From Apiospora phragmitis (Eukaryota > Ascomycota > Sordariomycetes > Amphisphaeriales > Apiosporaceae), in the NCBI GenBank assembly GCA_038363925.1, contig JAQQWL010000009.1, positions 2,976,001 to 3,040,000 on the forward strand: 64,000 nucleotides of DNA. The letters are read 5' to 3'. The translations under genes were made by a program, and so were the position numbers. Every line of letters starts with the position of its first letter. Position 1 is the stretch's first letter. A model generated the notes under the pieces. It had not been told where the DNA came from, searched no databases, and worked only from the letters and a program-made list of their open reading frames with translations. Below, piece by piece: positions 49,576 to 62,167 of the stretch.

Positions 49576-50236
49576 CTAGAAGCCGAGTTCGGACTGGGTG
49601 GGCTTCATGAGGATGTCGCCTTCCTGGTCCACCTCATTGTCCACATCAAGTGCACGTAGTACAGGGTGGCCGTAGAGATAAGGAGCATGACAAGTAGGCA
49701 CCTTCTTGTTGATATCGGAGGTGAGTGGTGTTTGTGAGATGTCGACTGCGTCGAGCATCATGTAGTCCTCTGTCTGCTTGGTCCTCTTCATCCCATTGAT
49801 CCCAGAAGCTGAGCTGGTAGCTGGGCGGGTCGAGGTTCATTTCAGTAGTGTCGTTCCCGTCGACTACTGCTGTGCTAGGATCCAATTGCATTGGGTCAAC
49901 CGGAGGAGTTATTTCTGCTGGCTCCCAATCGATCTCGTCTTCATCAGAGCTGATTGACATGACGTCGTCTTCAAGCTCGGGGACGTCACAGCTGTCCCAG
50001 TCCTCCATGGTCACGTCTTGGGGGTCTGAAGAGTCTGAAGAGTTTGTAGGCGGTTGCCACCAGTTGGAGATATGGATAGGGTTGTTTTGATAGCTTGCTG
50101 AGGCAAATTGTAGAACGCCAGATGTATGGCTTTGAGTAGGCAGCTGGATGTTGTTGCTTGCCTGGCCGATCTGACTGGAGAAGGTGGTTGAAGGAGAGAC
50201 GGACTTGAAGCCCAAGAAATCCTGAGTGTAAGCCAT
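49576..50236 (-). CDS. Unknown acidic protein, single exon, one frame break
   Basis: From ATG 50236 (accATGgct) the frame encodes a polar N-terminus rich in Ser, Thr and Gln. A strongly acidic middle follows (PELEDDVMSISSDEDEIDW). At the CCC run 49801-49803 (GGG on the coding strand) removing one base changes the awkward tail into a smooth continuation, FWINGMKRTKQTEDYMML and on to ELGF at 49576, giving about 219 residues. No signal peptide or membrane helix and no recognised domain. The acidic composition and basic MKRTKQ patch could suit a nuclear or chromatin-associated protein, but that is a guess. Confidence 0.5.
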
Positions 50237-52694
50237 GGTGACTTGGTCTCAATAAAGATTGAAGAGGTTACAAGACTGTTGAGTCAAGTAGTAGTAAATT
50301 GAAGAAATGGAGTAGTTGAAACCAAAAAAAACCAAGTTGGATAGTATTGGTATCAGTGAACTGTGACAGTGAAGATCTGGGACAGATGAAGGATGTTTGA
50401 TAGGAAGAATGGACAAGAGAACAATTCGTAAGAGGAATTCAGCATATTTATACACCCCAGGAAACAAAGTTTTCTTATATCTAGCTGACCCGGGCCAGAT
50501 AATGAAAAGCTTGACAGTAAGGGACTTCGATGAACCAGTCGATGAGTAGGTCCTGGTTCTATGGCCCGGGGCTGTGAGACGTCCAGATCCCAAATCAAGT
50601 TTGGTTGGAAACAGAGTTCACCTGTATCTTGTATCTCGTACAAGGGAGATGCGGCTGTTAATAGACAGAAGTGTATTGTCTGGGGAATGTCAAGGAGGCG
50701 GGCGAGTCTTGAGGAGGTACGATTCGATGCCTCGTTGGTAGCCAGCAAGCATTTGCTGTGAATGTTCGGAGACCTGGAATATAAGATACGACGGGCTTCC
50801 TGCAGCCTCAGTTACGAGAAGCTAGCAAGTCGTATTGCTGTCTTCAAGTAACAAGTGAGAGATCATATTGGGACAATAGGCTGAAGTCAATTGTCTTACA
50901 ACTAAAAGGGCCCGAACCATGGGCCATTTCAAAACAATAGCCATTAATCGTGTTTGCTCGAGGCACTCAACCCTGAAGGTTGTAGGCTGTGCCTGATATT
51001 GTATGAACCCTCTGCTTGAGAACCATCCACGGCACAGATCGAGTACGAGGATCCCGAGAATGTTATCCACGAGGCGGTCAATTATGAGTAGGCCCATTAA
51101 TGTGCCCAGAAGACTTGCATGAGAACAAGTGGCCAACAACTTGTATTGCTTCCCTACCTTAAGATACTGATGTGTCATATTCTTTTTGAAAGGGCAGCCT
51201 GGCAAATAGTCAAGATGTCCCGAAGCAAGCATTTTCTGGAGTGACCACTGTGCCTCTGCTGGAGACCCGAGAAAGAGGTCATGGCAGCAGCAGTTGGGTA
51301 ACTCTAAATCGTCAATTTTTCCCAGCATCCACCCAGTTGAAATTCAACTATGCTGGAACCATGGTAGGACGTAACTTCTTGGGGACCGAGGTAAGTGGCT
51401 CAGGTCCCGAATCTTACATACCACCATTTCAACTTGATCAATTGGGCCATACACATAACTATCTGGGTTGGGGTCAATGATATTTATTACTTGTACAATG
51501 AGGATTGCTCAGATAGGGCATGGAAACAGCAGCTGCGCCGAAGACTTCTGCCTCACAGCATCATTCGCCATGATTCGATGATAGAGAGAATGAATCATTG
51601 GCAGTTATCTACATGACAGGAAAGAAGGGGATCTATAAGCCTAGACGGGCCAAGGCCAAGCAACGACGGAAGTGTATTCAGGTAAAGCCATATGAGCCAA
51701 ACTCGTTGATCGAGTGTTCATATCACATACATTCGAAGACGGCATTTAAGAATGGAACACGTGAACTGGAACTGTCGTCTAGATGACTAGTGATCGAAGG
51801 CTCTGGGCCTCTACACATCGTCTAATCCGACAACTATAGGACTAAGTGCATCAGGGGAAGTTAGTACTACGACTGGACTATCTCCGACGGCTTTGCCTAC
51901 CAAGTACGTGCCTAGCACATTGTCAGTTCGAGTCTAGGTTATCTACCTATATTGGGTGAGCATCCCTTCACTTCCTGCAGCTACCGATGGCAATCGGGAA
52001 CACGGACATGCTGAACTTCGTTAATATTACGACAGTATAGTTTCCCAATTCTACGTGTTCAAGAAATTTGTGCACCGTAAGAGCTGCTCGGACGTGTCAC
52101 GTTGATGGCCTATCTCTCTCGATCAACACCGACTTCGTCGATGGGTTCGTGCTGATACTTAATGACCACCTTACATCTCAACAAGATGGTCCTCCACATG
52201 GCGATCAGTCGACGGGGAAAGCGAAAAGTCACATCGGCTACGCAGTTAAACACATTCGTGTTGAGGACTGAAGACTGTCGATTAGGCGCTTGAAGTTTGT
52301 AGTTGATCTAGAGAAGCCAGACCCCCCATGTCCAACGTGGGAGTCTTCGGCGCCGAGCCGTTCGGGTGCAAAGTGTGCACCAATCACCTCGGGCGAGGGT
52401 AGTCTCATCACGGTCTCGCCGCCAAAAAAAATTGACAAATCCCAAGTCACATTGGCTGCCCGATCATGGAAGGAGAGCAAGCCATGTCACATTGGAGGGT
52501 GTTTTCCGAACCGAGTATCGTGAGGTATCGTTTGTTGTCATCGCAGTAGTATTTCATTTCCTAGCACGGAGTGCATGCTAACTCGTAGCTGTCCGTAGAC
52601 CATAAGAGCAAATCCCTTCCCTGCATGCAATGAATGCCATAAACAAATCAACCGGACCCCGAAGTCGCCGCAACCGTTGACAAAAATCCCATTT
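50237..52694. other. Long intergenic stretch, no supportable gene
   Basis: A 168-codon minus-strand frame at 50822-51328 is the largest; it has normal composition and some hydrophobic segments but no motif, no clear Kozak context and no splice partner, so I leave it uncalled. Other frames are shorter and overlapping. The right end is the 3' flank of the eL32 gene. Confidence 0.4.
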
Positions 52695-53403
52695 TTAGAT
52701 CTCGGTGGTCACCTTGGCCTTGGGGTTGGTGACCTTGACGCCCAGCTGCTTGGCGCGGGCAATGATGTCGATTCGCTTTCGGGACGAAACGTTGTGGGCG
52801 ATCCTGCATGGCTAGTCAGTACAATTTCCCCAGATTCCCTCTCTATCTGATAGTTGATTGGACGCGTTCGACGTACTCTGCGGCGTAAGTGCGGTTGTGC
52901 ATCATCAGAAGCTCAACATCGTTGGTGTTCTGGACGAGGAAGGCCTTGTGGCCGGAGGGCATCATGTGGCGGGTCTTCTTGTTGGAGCCGAAACCAATCT
53001 GTGGAAAAGAGTCCACCGGTTAGTAATTGCATCCTCTCTTAAGCCCAGAATGCCGCGGATCTCCGACTCAAGATGCTGAATCACGGTCGAGGTCGGAGAT
53101 GTCGCAATGCGGATCAACGTACAGAGGGCATTTGGGTGTTGCCACGGAACCGTCTTCGGACACGGTTGTCAATACCCTTGGGCTTGCGCCATGATCGGTC
53201 GAGGCACTTGAAGCGATCGGCCTGGTGGCGGTTGAAGGTCTTGGTTCCTGTTCAATAAAACCCTGTCAATTTCCATCTTCCTGATTGCCTCTCTCGCCAG
53301 TAGTAGGGGAGTGTTCGTGCTTCGTCGCTATGGGAAAAAAATCGAGGGGTCGGATTGACGTACGCTTCTTGACGATAGGAACGTGCTTCTTAGCGGCAAC
53401 CAT
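52695..53403 (-). CDS. rpl32: 60S ribosomal protein eL32 (Rpl32), four exons
   Basis: A structural protein of the large cytosolic ribosomal subunit. Exons are 53403-53364, 53247-53123, 52998-52877 and 52803-52695; introns of 116, 124 and 73 bp all start gtac or gt and end ag. Together they give 131 residues, the family's usual length. Conserved stretches read [49 protein letters not shown] (here [16 protein letters not shown]), [20 protein letters not shown] and [20 protein letters not shown]. No frame break is needed, so this gene is a useful quality control. Early introns close behind the start codon are typical of fungal ribosomal protein genes. Confidence 0.97.
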
Positions 53404-54324
53404 CTTGACGAGTTGTTAGAACAAAGGTCCAATTCTAGTTCAAGAAAACTTCGGCAGAGATTTGGCTATTTACCTTGACGGATTATGGGGGTTTGTCCTG
53501 GATGGTTAGTAGGTGTCGGGTTGGGGGGTGAGAGTGTGGTAGACTGGCTTCAGAAATTATCGCGAAAAGGCAGAGCCACTGTAAAATTGATACACACATT
53601 ACAATTTTGCCCTTCCGAAGGCCTGATTTTTCCGGGCCGTGGGGCTTGGTTGGTTGGCTCGAGCGCCAAAGGTACGTACCTAGGGCTTTTTGCAGTGGTG
53701 TGGAAATTTGGTTGCATGTGGGCAGTGTGGCTTGTCGCAGCAAAGGTAAGAAACAGTGGGACCCTGCGGCTGAACTAGAGCGTGTCCAGACTCCCCCAAT
53801 TATGTCACTCGCTTCCGTGGAAGTGGATGGAGCAGAAGGGGAGGTAGCTACAAATAGGTCGACATGTCCTCCATCAACAGGTTGATGATGTTGATGGGGT
53901 ACACATGTGGTAGATATAGAGAGGTAGGCATCTTGCTGAATGTTCGTATAGCTGCCGCATTCAAATTTCTTCCTGCGGTTATCACAAGCTTCTTTTTACT
54001 AATGGTACCCTCAGAATATTGCGATACCCGTGTTAAGACGTTAAACAAATCAGGACCATCTTGATGAGGGATAATGATTGGCTCCCAATACACGAAAAGC
54101 CCAAAGGGGCATACCAGATCTATGTTCGCAATGTTGGTCTACAACTCGCTCCGCCAAAATCCAGCATACCCCTGCCGATGAAGAATGACACTCATCCAAC
54201 GCGCCACCGACGCTTTCTATTCATATCAGACAGTCATGCCGTCTATTACCAGCCATGAGCTACTCCGGCCCTTGGTTGGTATCTCTCTGCCCATCATGTA
54301 AATGTTCTCATGTCTCATAACTCA
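53404..54324. other. Intergenic: eL32 promoter and Xdj1-like 3' flank
   Basis: Frames at 53483-53778 on both strands overlap the eL32 upstream region and have no motif. Nothing else is supported. Confidence 0.5.
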
Positions 54325-55806
54325 TTACTGCTGCGCGCACTGAGCCTGCGGCCCCTCGTCATCCTCATCCGCCCATTCGCTCTGGTATCGGGGGTCACCG
54401 GATTGCGCACCCATCTAGTAAGTACTACATTAGCGTTGCAGGAAAACGAATGGTGTTGATGGCTGAACTTACCTCTTCGATATCGGCGTCGTCCTCGTAC
54501 TCAACATCGTCAACTTCCTCGGCCTTGATAGCCGGCGGCGGACCCGGCAAAAGCTTGCGAAGACCCTCGTATTCGATGTCATCCTTGAGCCAGCCATCCT
54601 CGGGGAACTCGATCTTCACAATCAGGTACAGATCACCCTTGGATTCGCCCCTCTTCATGGGCATACCCTCGCCCTCCACCTTGAGTACTTGGCCAGGCCG
54701 CAGAATCTTACCTCTCGGGTGAGTAATCTGAATACCACGGTCATCGAGGTGAGTCAAGACAACACGAGAGAAACCACAGATGGCCTCCTCGAGCGTTATC
54801 TCGAGGTCGGCCGACAAGTCGTTTCCAATACGGTGGAACACATCATGCGGCTCCTCTACCAAGACGAAAACGAGGTCACCTGGCTTCTGGTCGGGCAACT
54901 GATCAGCCTCGCCTTCCAGAACGATGCGCTCTCCTTGCATCGATCCACGGGGGATATAGATCTCGAGTGGCTTCCGCTCCTTGACGGTGCGCTTGCCCTT
55001 GCACTTCTTGCACCGGTCCTTCTCCTTGAAGAAGTTGCCGGAGCCCTCGCATCTGTCGCAAATGGCGGATTCCCGCGTCATCATGCCGGGGCCGATCTGA
55101 CGGAATGCCTCGACCATACCGTTGCCCTTGCACTTCTCGCAAGTCTGCGGCTTGACATCCTTCTTTCCTCCTGTTCCAGTGCAAGTGCTGCAGAGCACCT
55201 GCTTGTCGGCAGCGAACTTGACCGTCTTGCCCTTGTAGAGATCTTCTAGAGTGACATTGTATCTGGACTCCTCATCGGCGCCGCGCCTCGGTCGGCGGGG
55301 CCCGCCAGGGCCGCCAGGACCACCGGGACCACCGGGACCACCCATGCCCATACCAAACATCTGCGCCAGAATATCGTTGATATCTACTTCTGGGCCCATG
55401 CCGCCGCCTCTTGAAGGGTCAAAGGCGGCCATGCCGTGTTGGTCGTACATAGCTCGCTTCTCTTCATCTTTAAGGATCTCGTAGGCTTGCGAAACACTCT
55501 TGAATTTGGCCTCGGACTCTTCGCGGAGTTCTTCGCTTACTTTATCTGGGTGGTGTTGCAGTGCGAGCTAGAAGCGAAAGATCAGAACTCTGTGACGGTG
55601 TAGATGCAATGCAAGTCAATAGCTTACCTTTCGGTAAGCCTTCTTGATATCATTTTGGCTGGCCGATCTGTCAATTTCGAGGAGCTCTGTGGGAATGCAT
55701 TAGTTGACTGATTTTGCAGTTGCGGCGATCATCCCGCGCTGCCGATGGCGGGGGAATATTTACCATAGAGATCAACCTCTTCTTCCTGCCCTCCAGGGAA
55801 GTCCAT
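54325..55806 (-). CDS. xdj1: Type I J-protein (Hsp40), Xdj1/DNAJA-like, farnesylation motif
   Basis: A co-chaperone that stimulates Hsp70 ATPase. Exons are 55806-55764, 55686-55628, 55567-54473 and 54414-54325, giving 428 residues. Order: J domain (KKAYRKLALQHHPDKVSEE, with the HPD motif), a Gly/Pro linker with GGP repeats, then a zinc-finger region with four CxxC modules (CSTC, CEKC, CDRC, CKKC). The client-binding C-terminal domain follows (GERIVLEGEADQLPD, KVEGEGMPM). The last exon is short and ends CAQQ, a CaaX-type box like that of Ydj1/DNAJA proteins, which predicts prenylation and membrane association. The frame is intact throughout. The assignment to Xdj1 rather than Ydj1 rests on the divergent linker and acidic tail and is less sure than the family. 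Confidence 0.9.
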
Positions 55807-57069
55807 GACTGGGTCTTGCTGTAGAAAGTGAGAGAGACCAGGCAAATAGCGCAAGAGAGGGATGGCTATTTGGTTTGCTTTGCACGAAAAGATGTCTTGG
55901 AGACGTTGTCCAGCAGTCGTGGATTTCCAGGGTGTTGGGTTGGGCCTTGTTGAACTTGTTAGAAATTATTTAGCGGGGCAGGTGGTGGTAACTCAGCGTT
56001 TTTACAGTACCAACCTACGCCTACGCCATCAGTACGCTACCTACTTCCCAAACCGATTGACATGTACCAGCATGGATGACTGCAGGCAGGTGATAGTCAA
56101 TTCTCAGATGCGCAATTGAATCTGATAATGCCACATGCAGGTATGGAATCGACCTAACAATAAACTATACTATGTGACCTACCACAAGCCATTAACACCA
56201 AACTGAGGCCTGGAAGAACACCGTGGAAAGCAAACATTGCCTGGCCAGGATCGTACAGGAACATATGGCAGAACTCAGTTACGGTTTCCACGTGCAACGT
56301 AAATATTTGTTCGGTAATGCATACGGACATAAAGTACCTACGGAAACTGCGAGGTATGTGTGTGGAGTGCCCAGGCTCAAAAGGCCCGTCACTCAATGGT
56401 TGGCTCCTGAGATTTTATAACAATCAACATGGTATGGTACACGTGCATTGATTGCTGTGTCTCCTTGGAATTTAGTCGGTACTGAGTATGACTTAGTACA
56501 TTGATTGACTTTGGCGTTCATACTGAGGCTTCGTTCAGTTACAGAAGCGGCGGGTTTTACTTCCTACCTACAGATATGCGTGATGGTCGTAACGTAAGCC
56601 CACCTGCATAGGGCTGTCCAATCGGGATAACGACTGGTCAGTGTGTACTCTGGAGGAGAAGCCCGCCAGACTTTCCTTCAATCTGCATATCTCCCACTTC
56701 TAGACGTAGGATAGATTGCATCAACTGCGAAGCTCCGGCAGGGCAATACAGATTTACTAGATGAGGCAAACCGAGACTTCTCTTGCGGAGATCTTCTTCA
56801 GTATCAAGCTGTTCTAATTGGCTTTCTTTTCTCTGGGTGTGAAATTAAAGAAGGATGGGCGTGCAGACCCTGGAAAAGATTACCCCAGGTCTTTTTCGCA
56901 TTAGGGAAGTGCATTTTGAGCTCGGGGCACGACATGCCTTTAAACAGCATAGCACACAAGCTTTCTCAGGTCCAGCTCTCAGTGCCCCTGTAAATAGCAA
57001 AAGAAAACAGAACGTATCGGACGACGAATTCAATACCTCTTTTGTGAGAAATGAGATGAAGTTTTTATA
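55807..57069. other. Intergenic between Xdj1-like gene and mitochondrial GluRS
   Basis: Divergent promoters of two housekeeping genes. Short frames at 56154-57207 have no motif; some overlap the GluRS start. No RNA gene was recognised. Confidence 0.5.
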
Positions 57070-59470
57070 ATGAGATACATGCAGCATGTCGGCGGTCCCT
57101 TGCGCTGGGTGTTGCCCAGGGCTCAGCTGACTGCAGGAACGACCACAATCTTCAAGCGCTTCGCGTTCGCTGGGAGACCCGAGAAGGTCGAGCAGAAGCT
57201 GACCCAAGCAAGAGCGCTACCAACAACTCCGGCCAGGACCCGTTTTGCGCCCTCTCCGACGGGTTATCTACACCTAGGGTCCCTGAGGACGGCTCTGTTC
57301 AATTATCTGTTGGCCAAAGCCACGGGCGGCCAGTTTCTTCTCAGATTGGAGGACACGGATCAGGTGAGCAGCATTCAGAGCTATCGTTTGTCTGTATGAG
57401 TCAAGAAAGCTTACGGGGCTACTGCAGACAAGGATAGTTAGCGATGCTGAGCAAAGGCTGTACGAAGACATGAAATGGGCCGGACTCCAATGGGATGAAG
57501 GTTGGTTTAGCCTCCCTGTTATCAAACGAAGGAACCTGTGCGAAAAGTGCTGAACGATATCTTCAGGCCCCGACATTGGCGGCGGATTTGGACCATATAA
57601 GCAGGTAAACCCGCCTATGTGCCCCCTATATTACAATCTCGCCATCCGACAGCATCTTCTAAACTTAATTATAGTCGGAGAGACTACCCATCTACCGCCA
57701 ACATGTGAAGGGGCTTCTCGAACAAGACAAAGCATACCACTGCTTCTGCAGCCCCGAGAGGCTGGACGAGATTAGGAAATTGGCCATGGCCAACGGCGAG
57801 GAAATGACTGGCTACGACGGCCATTGCTCACACATCCCCGCCCCCGAGTCGGAGCGCCGCGCCGCGAGCGGCGAGGCCCATTGCGTACGCTTCAAGACGC
57901 ACGACAGCAACTTCAAACCCCTCTTCAGCGACCTGGTGTACGGCGCCTACAAGCCGCCGCCGGGCTCCGTGGACGACTTCGTCATCATGAAGCGCGACGG
58001 CTTCCCAACGTATCACTTCGCCAACGTAGTCGACGACCACCTTATGGAGATCACGCACGTTATTCGTGGAGCTGTACGTGTCAATCATCGCCCACAAGCA
58101 GTAACTCGTTGACATTGTAGCGGTGCGTGCTCGGAAAGAATTCAGCTGACACCAATTGGCTAGGAATGGCTCGTGTCCACCCCTAGGCACGTCGGGCTGT
58201 ACGACGCCTTCGGATGGAAGCCTCCCACCTTTGCCCACGTTGGGCTCCTGACAGACCAGAACAAACAGAAGCTCAGCAAGCGGCAGGGAGACATCGACAT
58301 TGCCTCATACAGGAATAAAGGATATCTTCCAGAGGGCTTGCTCAACTATGTCGTACTGCTTGGATGGGAGTCCGGGCAAGGGGACCAAGGGAACTTCCGA
58401 GGTCATGGATCTTCAACAAATGATCGAAAAGGTCAGTTTTTCAGTGTCATACCTAGCAAGACGTGATTACCGATTACATTGTCGCGCCCTTATTCTGACC
58501 GAGTCGTACATCAGTTCCACCTCCGCTTCACCAGAGGCGACATCCGCGTATCCAACAAACTCGACTTCTTGAACAACAAGCATAAATCCATATTTCTGGC
58601 GCAGAGTCCAGAGGACCTTCAAGCGCAGGTCGTCCCGCCCCTCAGCCTGGCGATCCGCAACCTCGAGAAGGAGCGCGCCCACCTGTCGACGGGACCACCG
58701 CAGCTCTCGGAGGACACTGACAACAACATGGCCGCCACTCTCGGCCAGTTCATCCCCGCCATGGCATTGCCGCCGCTGCGTTCCGATGGCGGCCAGGCCG
58801 CTGCCACCGCTGGCCATGATGACGATAATGCCGGTCTACCTACAACACGGCCTACATCAGCAAAGTCTTCGAGCTTGACCAGAAGACGTACGTCAATGCC
58901 GCGAGCTACGTGAAGCGCAACCGGTACCTGTTCTGGACTGTCCCGACAGAGCTGTACCAACAGACGCTGCTCGAGAGTTTGCGGGAACTGCGATACCTCT
59001 TCGTACGGACGCCTGCTGCCGCTGCCGCCGCTGCCGACAACGGCACGGAGCACACTGAGTCGGAAATGAGCGCCGCCGGGATTGCCGGATTGTTTGCCGA
59101 TGCTCTCCGCGACATCCCAGCGGATGAATCGTCGTGGACCAAGGAGCGTCTCGAAGAGGCCCTGAATCCGCTCATCAAGTCCATATTCGCCATGCGAACG
59201 TCGCCCGAGACGCAGGAACCGTGGGGCTTCCACATGCTGCGGTGGTTCCTGTTCGCGCTGCAGCCTGGGCCGGCTCTGTTCCCAAGTATGGTGGTGTTGG
59301 GCAAGGCAGAGACTATGGGCCGGATCCAACGGGCGATAGACTCGATAGCATGCGATCTTTCCGCTGAGGACTCCGTACGCAGGACGTGGGTACGAAATAA
59401 AATAAAATACTGGGGAGTTGGGAAGTTGGTTATGTGGTTTGGTAGACCCAAACTTGTATTATTCCTGTAA
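57070..59470 (+). CDS. mse1: Mitochondrial glutamyl-tRNA synthetase, six exons, two frame breaks
   Basis: Charges mitochondrial tRNA with glutamate. The N-terminus is basic and Ala/Thr-rich, as expected of a mitochondrial presequence. The class I signature is [20 protein letters not shown] and the second signature KLSKRQGD. Exons are 57070-57363, 57428-57500, 57567-57604, 57675-58073, 58164-58431 and 58515-59470. Central motifs include [36 protein letters not shown] and [11 protein letters not shown]. Dropping one G at 58366-58368 restores [12 protein letters not shown]; adding one base near 58833-58837 joins the catalytic part to [13 protein letters not shown] and the anticodon-binding C-terminal domain. 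Both breaks fall in a gene needed for respiration, so they look like sequence errors. It ends 190 bp from the convergent CSN5 gene. Confidence 0.92.
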
Positions 59471-59660
59471 CCTACGAAGCCTGTAGAAAAGACCCCCAAT
59501 GCCAAGCAAACCTCAACTCAGAACGCCGTCTGATGCTTCATGATCTCATAACCTCTAGCTTTTGTGTAAAGCAAAACCGAGTCTCTTCACTGTTGTCTCT
59601 TGGACAGACCCGCATCCCAGTCTTGTCAATATCGAATACTGCTCAAGACTCTTGATTGCT

Positions 59661-60859
59661 TCAATTTTCAACGGGAGCCGTACTTCCTCCATTACTGTTA
59701 CCTAAACCATTGAAGACCTTGACCTTGACGTCCGTCGCCATCAGACCCTGCACCTCTTTGCCAAAAACGGCGCGGCTGTCTCTAGAAAGCTTCTCAAGAT
59801 CCGAACCGGCTGCTCTAGAGCTTATAGCGGTACCAAACATGCCACCGCCGCCTTGGCGGTTAGAGCGCGAAATCATCTGTGACGCTTCTCGGATCTTGGA
59901 GCCCAGATCCAGCATCTGCTTGTTTCCGAAGTCGCGATTTGTGAGGAGGGGGCTCTGCGACAAAGTCTGCACCCAGTACTTGTTCCACAGCAACTCCAAA
60001 AGCTTCGTGTCGAGGGTGCTCTTGAAATGCGACACCTCCATACTGTAGTACTTGCTCGCGTGCGCGCCGAAATCCGCCGCCTTTGCCAGTGGCACCGAGG
60101 TACCTCCGTGCTCCTTGCCCTCCTTGGTGTTGGCTGAGGACGACCCGGCGTTGTCGGACGCCTTGTAGCCCTGGGGGAATGTGCGGAAGGCGCCGATCTC
60201 GACGCGGCCGGCGCTGATGGTGCGGTCGGGGTCGATGACGACGGCGCAGAACGGCTCCTGGTACTTCTGTTGCAGGGCCTGGGTGTCGACATCGATACCG
60301 CTGAGCCAGCAGCCGTAGCCGGGATGACTGTGATACCACCCGACGACGTTCTCTTCGCGACCTCCTTGCTCGCGCGAGAGCCGCAGGTATTCGATCATGT
60401 ACTCGTTGGCGTCGCCCTGGGCGTTGACTCGCGTCTCGGTGCCTTCGACGGGCAGACCGAAAGCGTCCGTTACAATGAATGTGTCCCCGGAAACATATCC
60501 CTGCATCAATCCCATCACCTCGATCTCCCCGCCAGACCGCGCGTGCATCACCATCTTGATCAGCGCCACCGCACTAATACGCACATGCTTGAAGTGGTGG
60601 GGGTTCTCTTTCCATGGCTTTTTCTCGTTGATCGCTTTCTGCTCAGCAGGCGAATAGGCGTAGAGTGCGTCACGTGTCTCGTCGACGAGCTTTACATCGT
60701 TGTCGAGTTCTAGAAGAAGGCAGGCGATTTGTTAGTCTGGTGACGGTTACGACTGAGACGGGCGATGGTGGGGTCACAGTGATGACGCTGGACGAGCTTG
60801 TAGTTGCATCGGTATGATGTGAAGGGGGACTTACCCCATGATTTCATAGCCACCTCCAT
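59661..60859 (-). CDS. csn5: COP9 signalosome subunit 5 (CSN5/Rri1), deneddylase
   Basis: Catalytic subunit of the COP9 signalosome, a metalloprotease that removes Nedd8 from cullins. Exon 1 (60859-60835) encodes MEVAMKSW; a 125-bp intron (60710-60834) precedes exon 2 (60709-59661), giving 357 residues. The start of exon 2, ELDNDVKLVDETRDALYAY, matches the family N-terminus. The JAMM motif is complete: an upstream Glu in GEIEVMGLMQG and HSHPGYGCWLSGID. Further family landmarks are YQEPFCAVVIDPDRTISAG and HASKYYSMEVSHFKS. No frame break. Divergent from mitoribosomal S10. Confidence 0.97.
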
Positions 60860-61476
60860 CTTGACCGATGAGCTCCTCTTGGAGCTTGTATTGGACCTTG
60901 ATGATGTATGGTTGTAGCAGGAAAGTAACCTGCAAATCGAGAAGTGCAGTTGTTTATTCAATGTCCCATTGACAGTTGAAGGTGGGGAGCTAGGCTGCAA
61001 TACCTGATAGCATCATGTTACTCGATAGTTGCCTATCGATAGGACCGACCCGCTTTCCCGATATGCCCGGCCCAAATTTCGCCGGCCCTCAATTGAGGAT
61101 CCTTGAATTGAAGGTACAGAGCAGATCGCGACTTTTGGCTGTCTGGGGATGTGACGAGCACATGCAGCTATGTCAACCACAATGTCCAGATCCAGCATAT
61201 TACAGCCCTTGCGGCAAACACTCACGAGGCCGGTGGTATGCTTACCCAGAGCGATTTGACTCACATAGGACTTGCTAATAAATGCCCTGCAGGCCCGACA
61301 CCCTCGGAGCGCATTCGTTGCTTCAGTCAGCCGTTCAAAGGCTTCGATGTAGACGAGCCCCATCAATCGAATTGATACGCGACAGCATTTCTGATACTTG
61401 TGTAGAGCCAAGCCGGACCAGACGACGCCTGGCTCCGTCCCAGTGACGAGGAACTCACAGTGCCTTTTCCCATGAG
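60860..61476. other. Divergent promoter region between CSN5 and mitoribosomal S10
   Basis: May contain an upstream coding exon of the S10 gene: a probable 3' splice site with branch (gctaataaatgccctgcag) lies at 61270-61291. I could not place the exon with confidence. Confidence 0.45.
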
Positions 61477-62167
61477 GTGCGCCATCGAGTCTTTCTCCTC
61501 TCCTCGAGAGTTTTACTTCTGACACTTGTGGAAAGACACGAGGTCCATCCGGACGAGAAACATATTCGACTCCCACGAGCTGTACAGTCGCTGTACCTCC
61601 AACCTCTGCGCCGGGAGGCCGAGTACGGCGTGCCCACATGCGACCTGCAGTTGCGATCCTTCAGCATACCGAATCTCGAGTTCTTCTGTGACTTCGCTAT
61701 ACGCGCCGCTTACTACCTGGACCTGCCGGCTTTTGGCCCGGTGCCGCTACCCAAGATCACGGAGCGCTGGACAGTGCCCAGGTCGCATTTCATTTTCAAG
61801 AAGAGTCAGGAAAACTTCGAGCGTATCACTCGACGACGATTAATCCAGATCCGCGACGGACATCCCGAGTCGGTGCAGATCTGGCTGGCGTTCCTTCAGA
61901 AGCACGCCTACTATGGTATTGGTATGAAGGCCAACGTGTGGGGAGTACACCAAACTTGGTAAGTCATGGTTTCTTTCTGCTGAACTTATATGGCGGGAAA
62001 CTAATGGGTATATAGGTGTCGGCAAGGAAATGGAAGGACAGAGTCAGGGCATGACGGAAGCGATTGAGGACAAGATGAAGCTGCTGGGCCGCGACAAGAC
62101 CGAGGGTACCGTCCAGAAGGTCCAAGAATTGTTGGAGAGCGAGCGATTCCGGGTCCAGGGCGGCTGA
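61477..62167 (+). CDS. rsm10: Mitochondrial small-subunit ribosomal protein uS10m (Rsm10), one frame break
   Basis: A component of the mitochondrial 37S subunit. The core reads AVQSLYLQPLRREAEYGVP, CDLQLRSFSIPNLEFFCDFA, AAYYLDLPAFGPVPLPKI, ERWTVPRSHFIFKKSQENFE and IWLAFLQKHAYYGIGMKANV, a strong match to fungal Rsm10. An intron lies at 61959-62015. Removing one G from the GGGG run 61940-61943 gives VWEYTKLGVGKEMEGQ across the intron and a helical C-terminus ending at 62167; without it the frame stops inside the intron. The start is uncertain: the Met at 61477 gives a leucine-rich leader, but an upstream exon carrying the import signal is possible. Confidence 0.9.

Noticed and set aside
50822..51328. 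168-codon minus-strand frame
   Set aside because: No recognisable domain, signal peptide or splice context; could be real but cannot be supported from sequence alone.
58619..59329. 236-codon minus-strand frame opposite mitochondrial GluRS
   Set aside because: Shadow of the C-terminal exon, which has conserved synthetase sequence on the plus strand.
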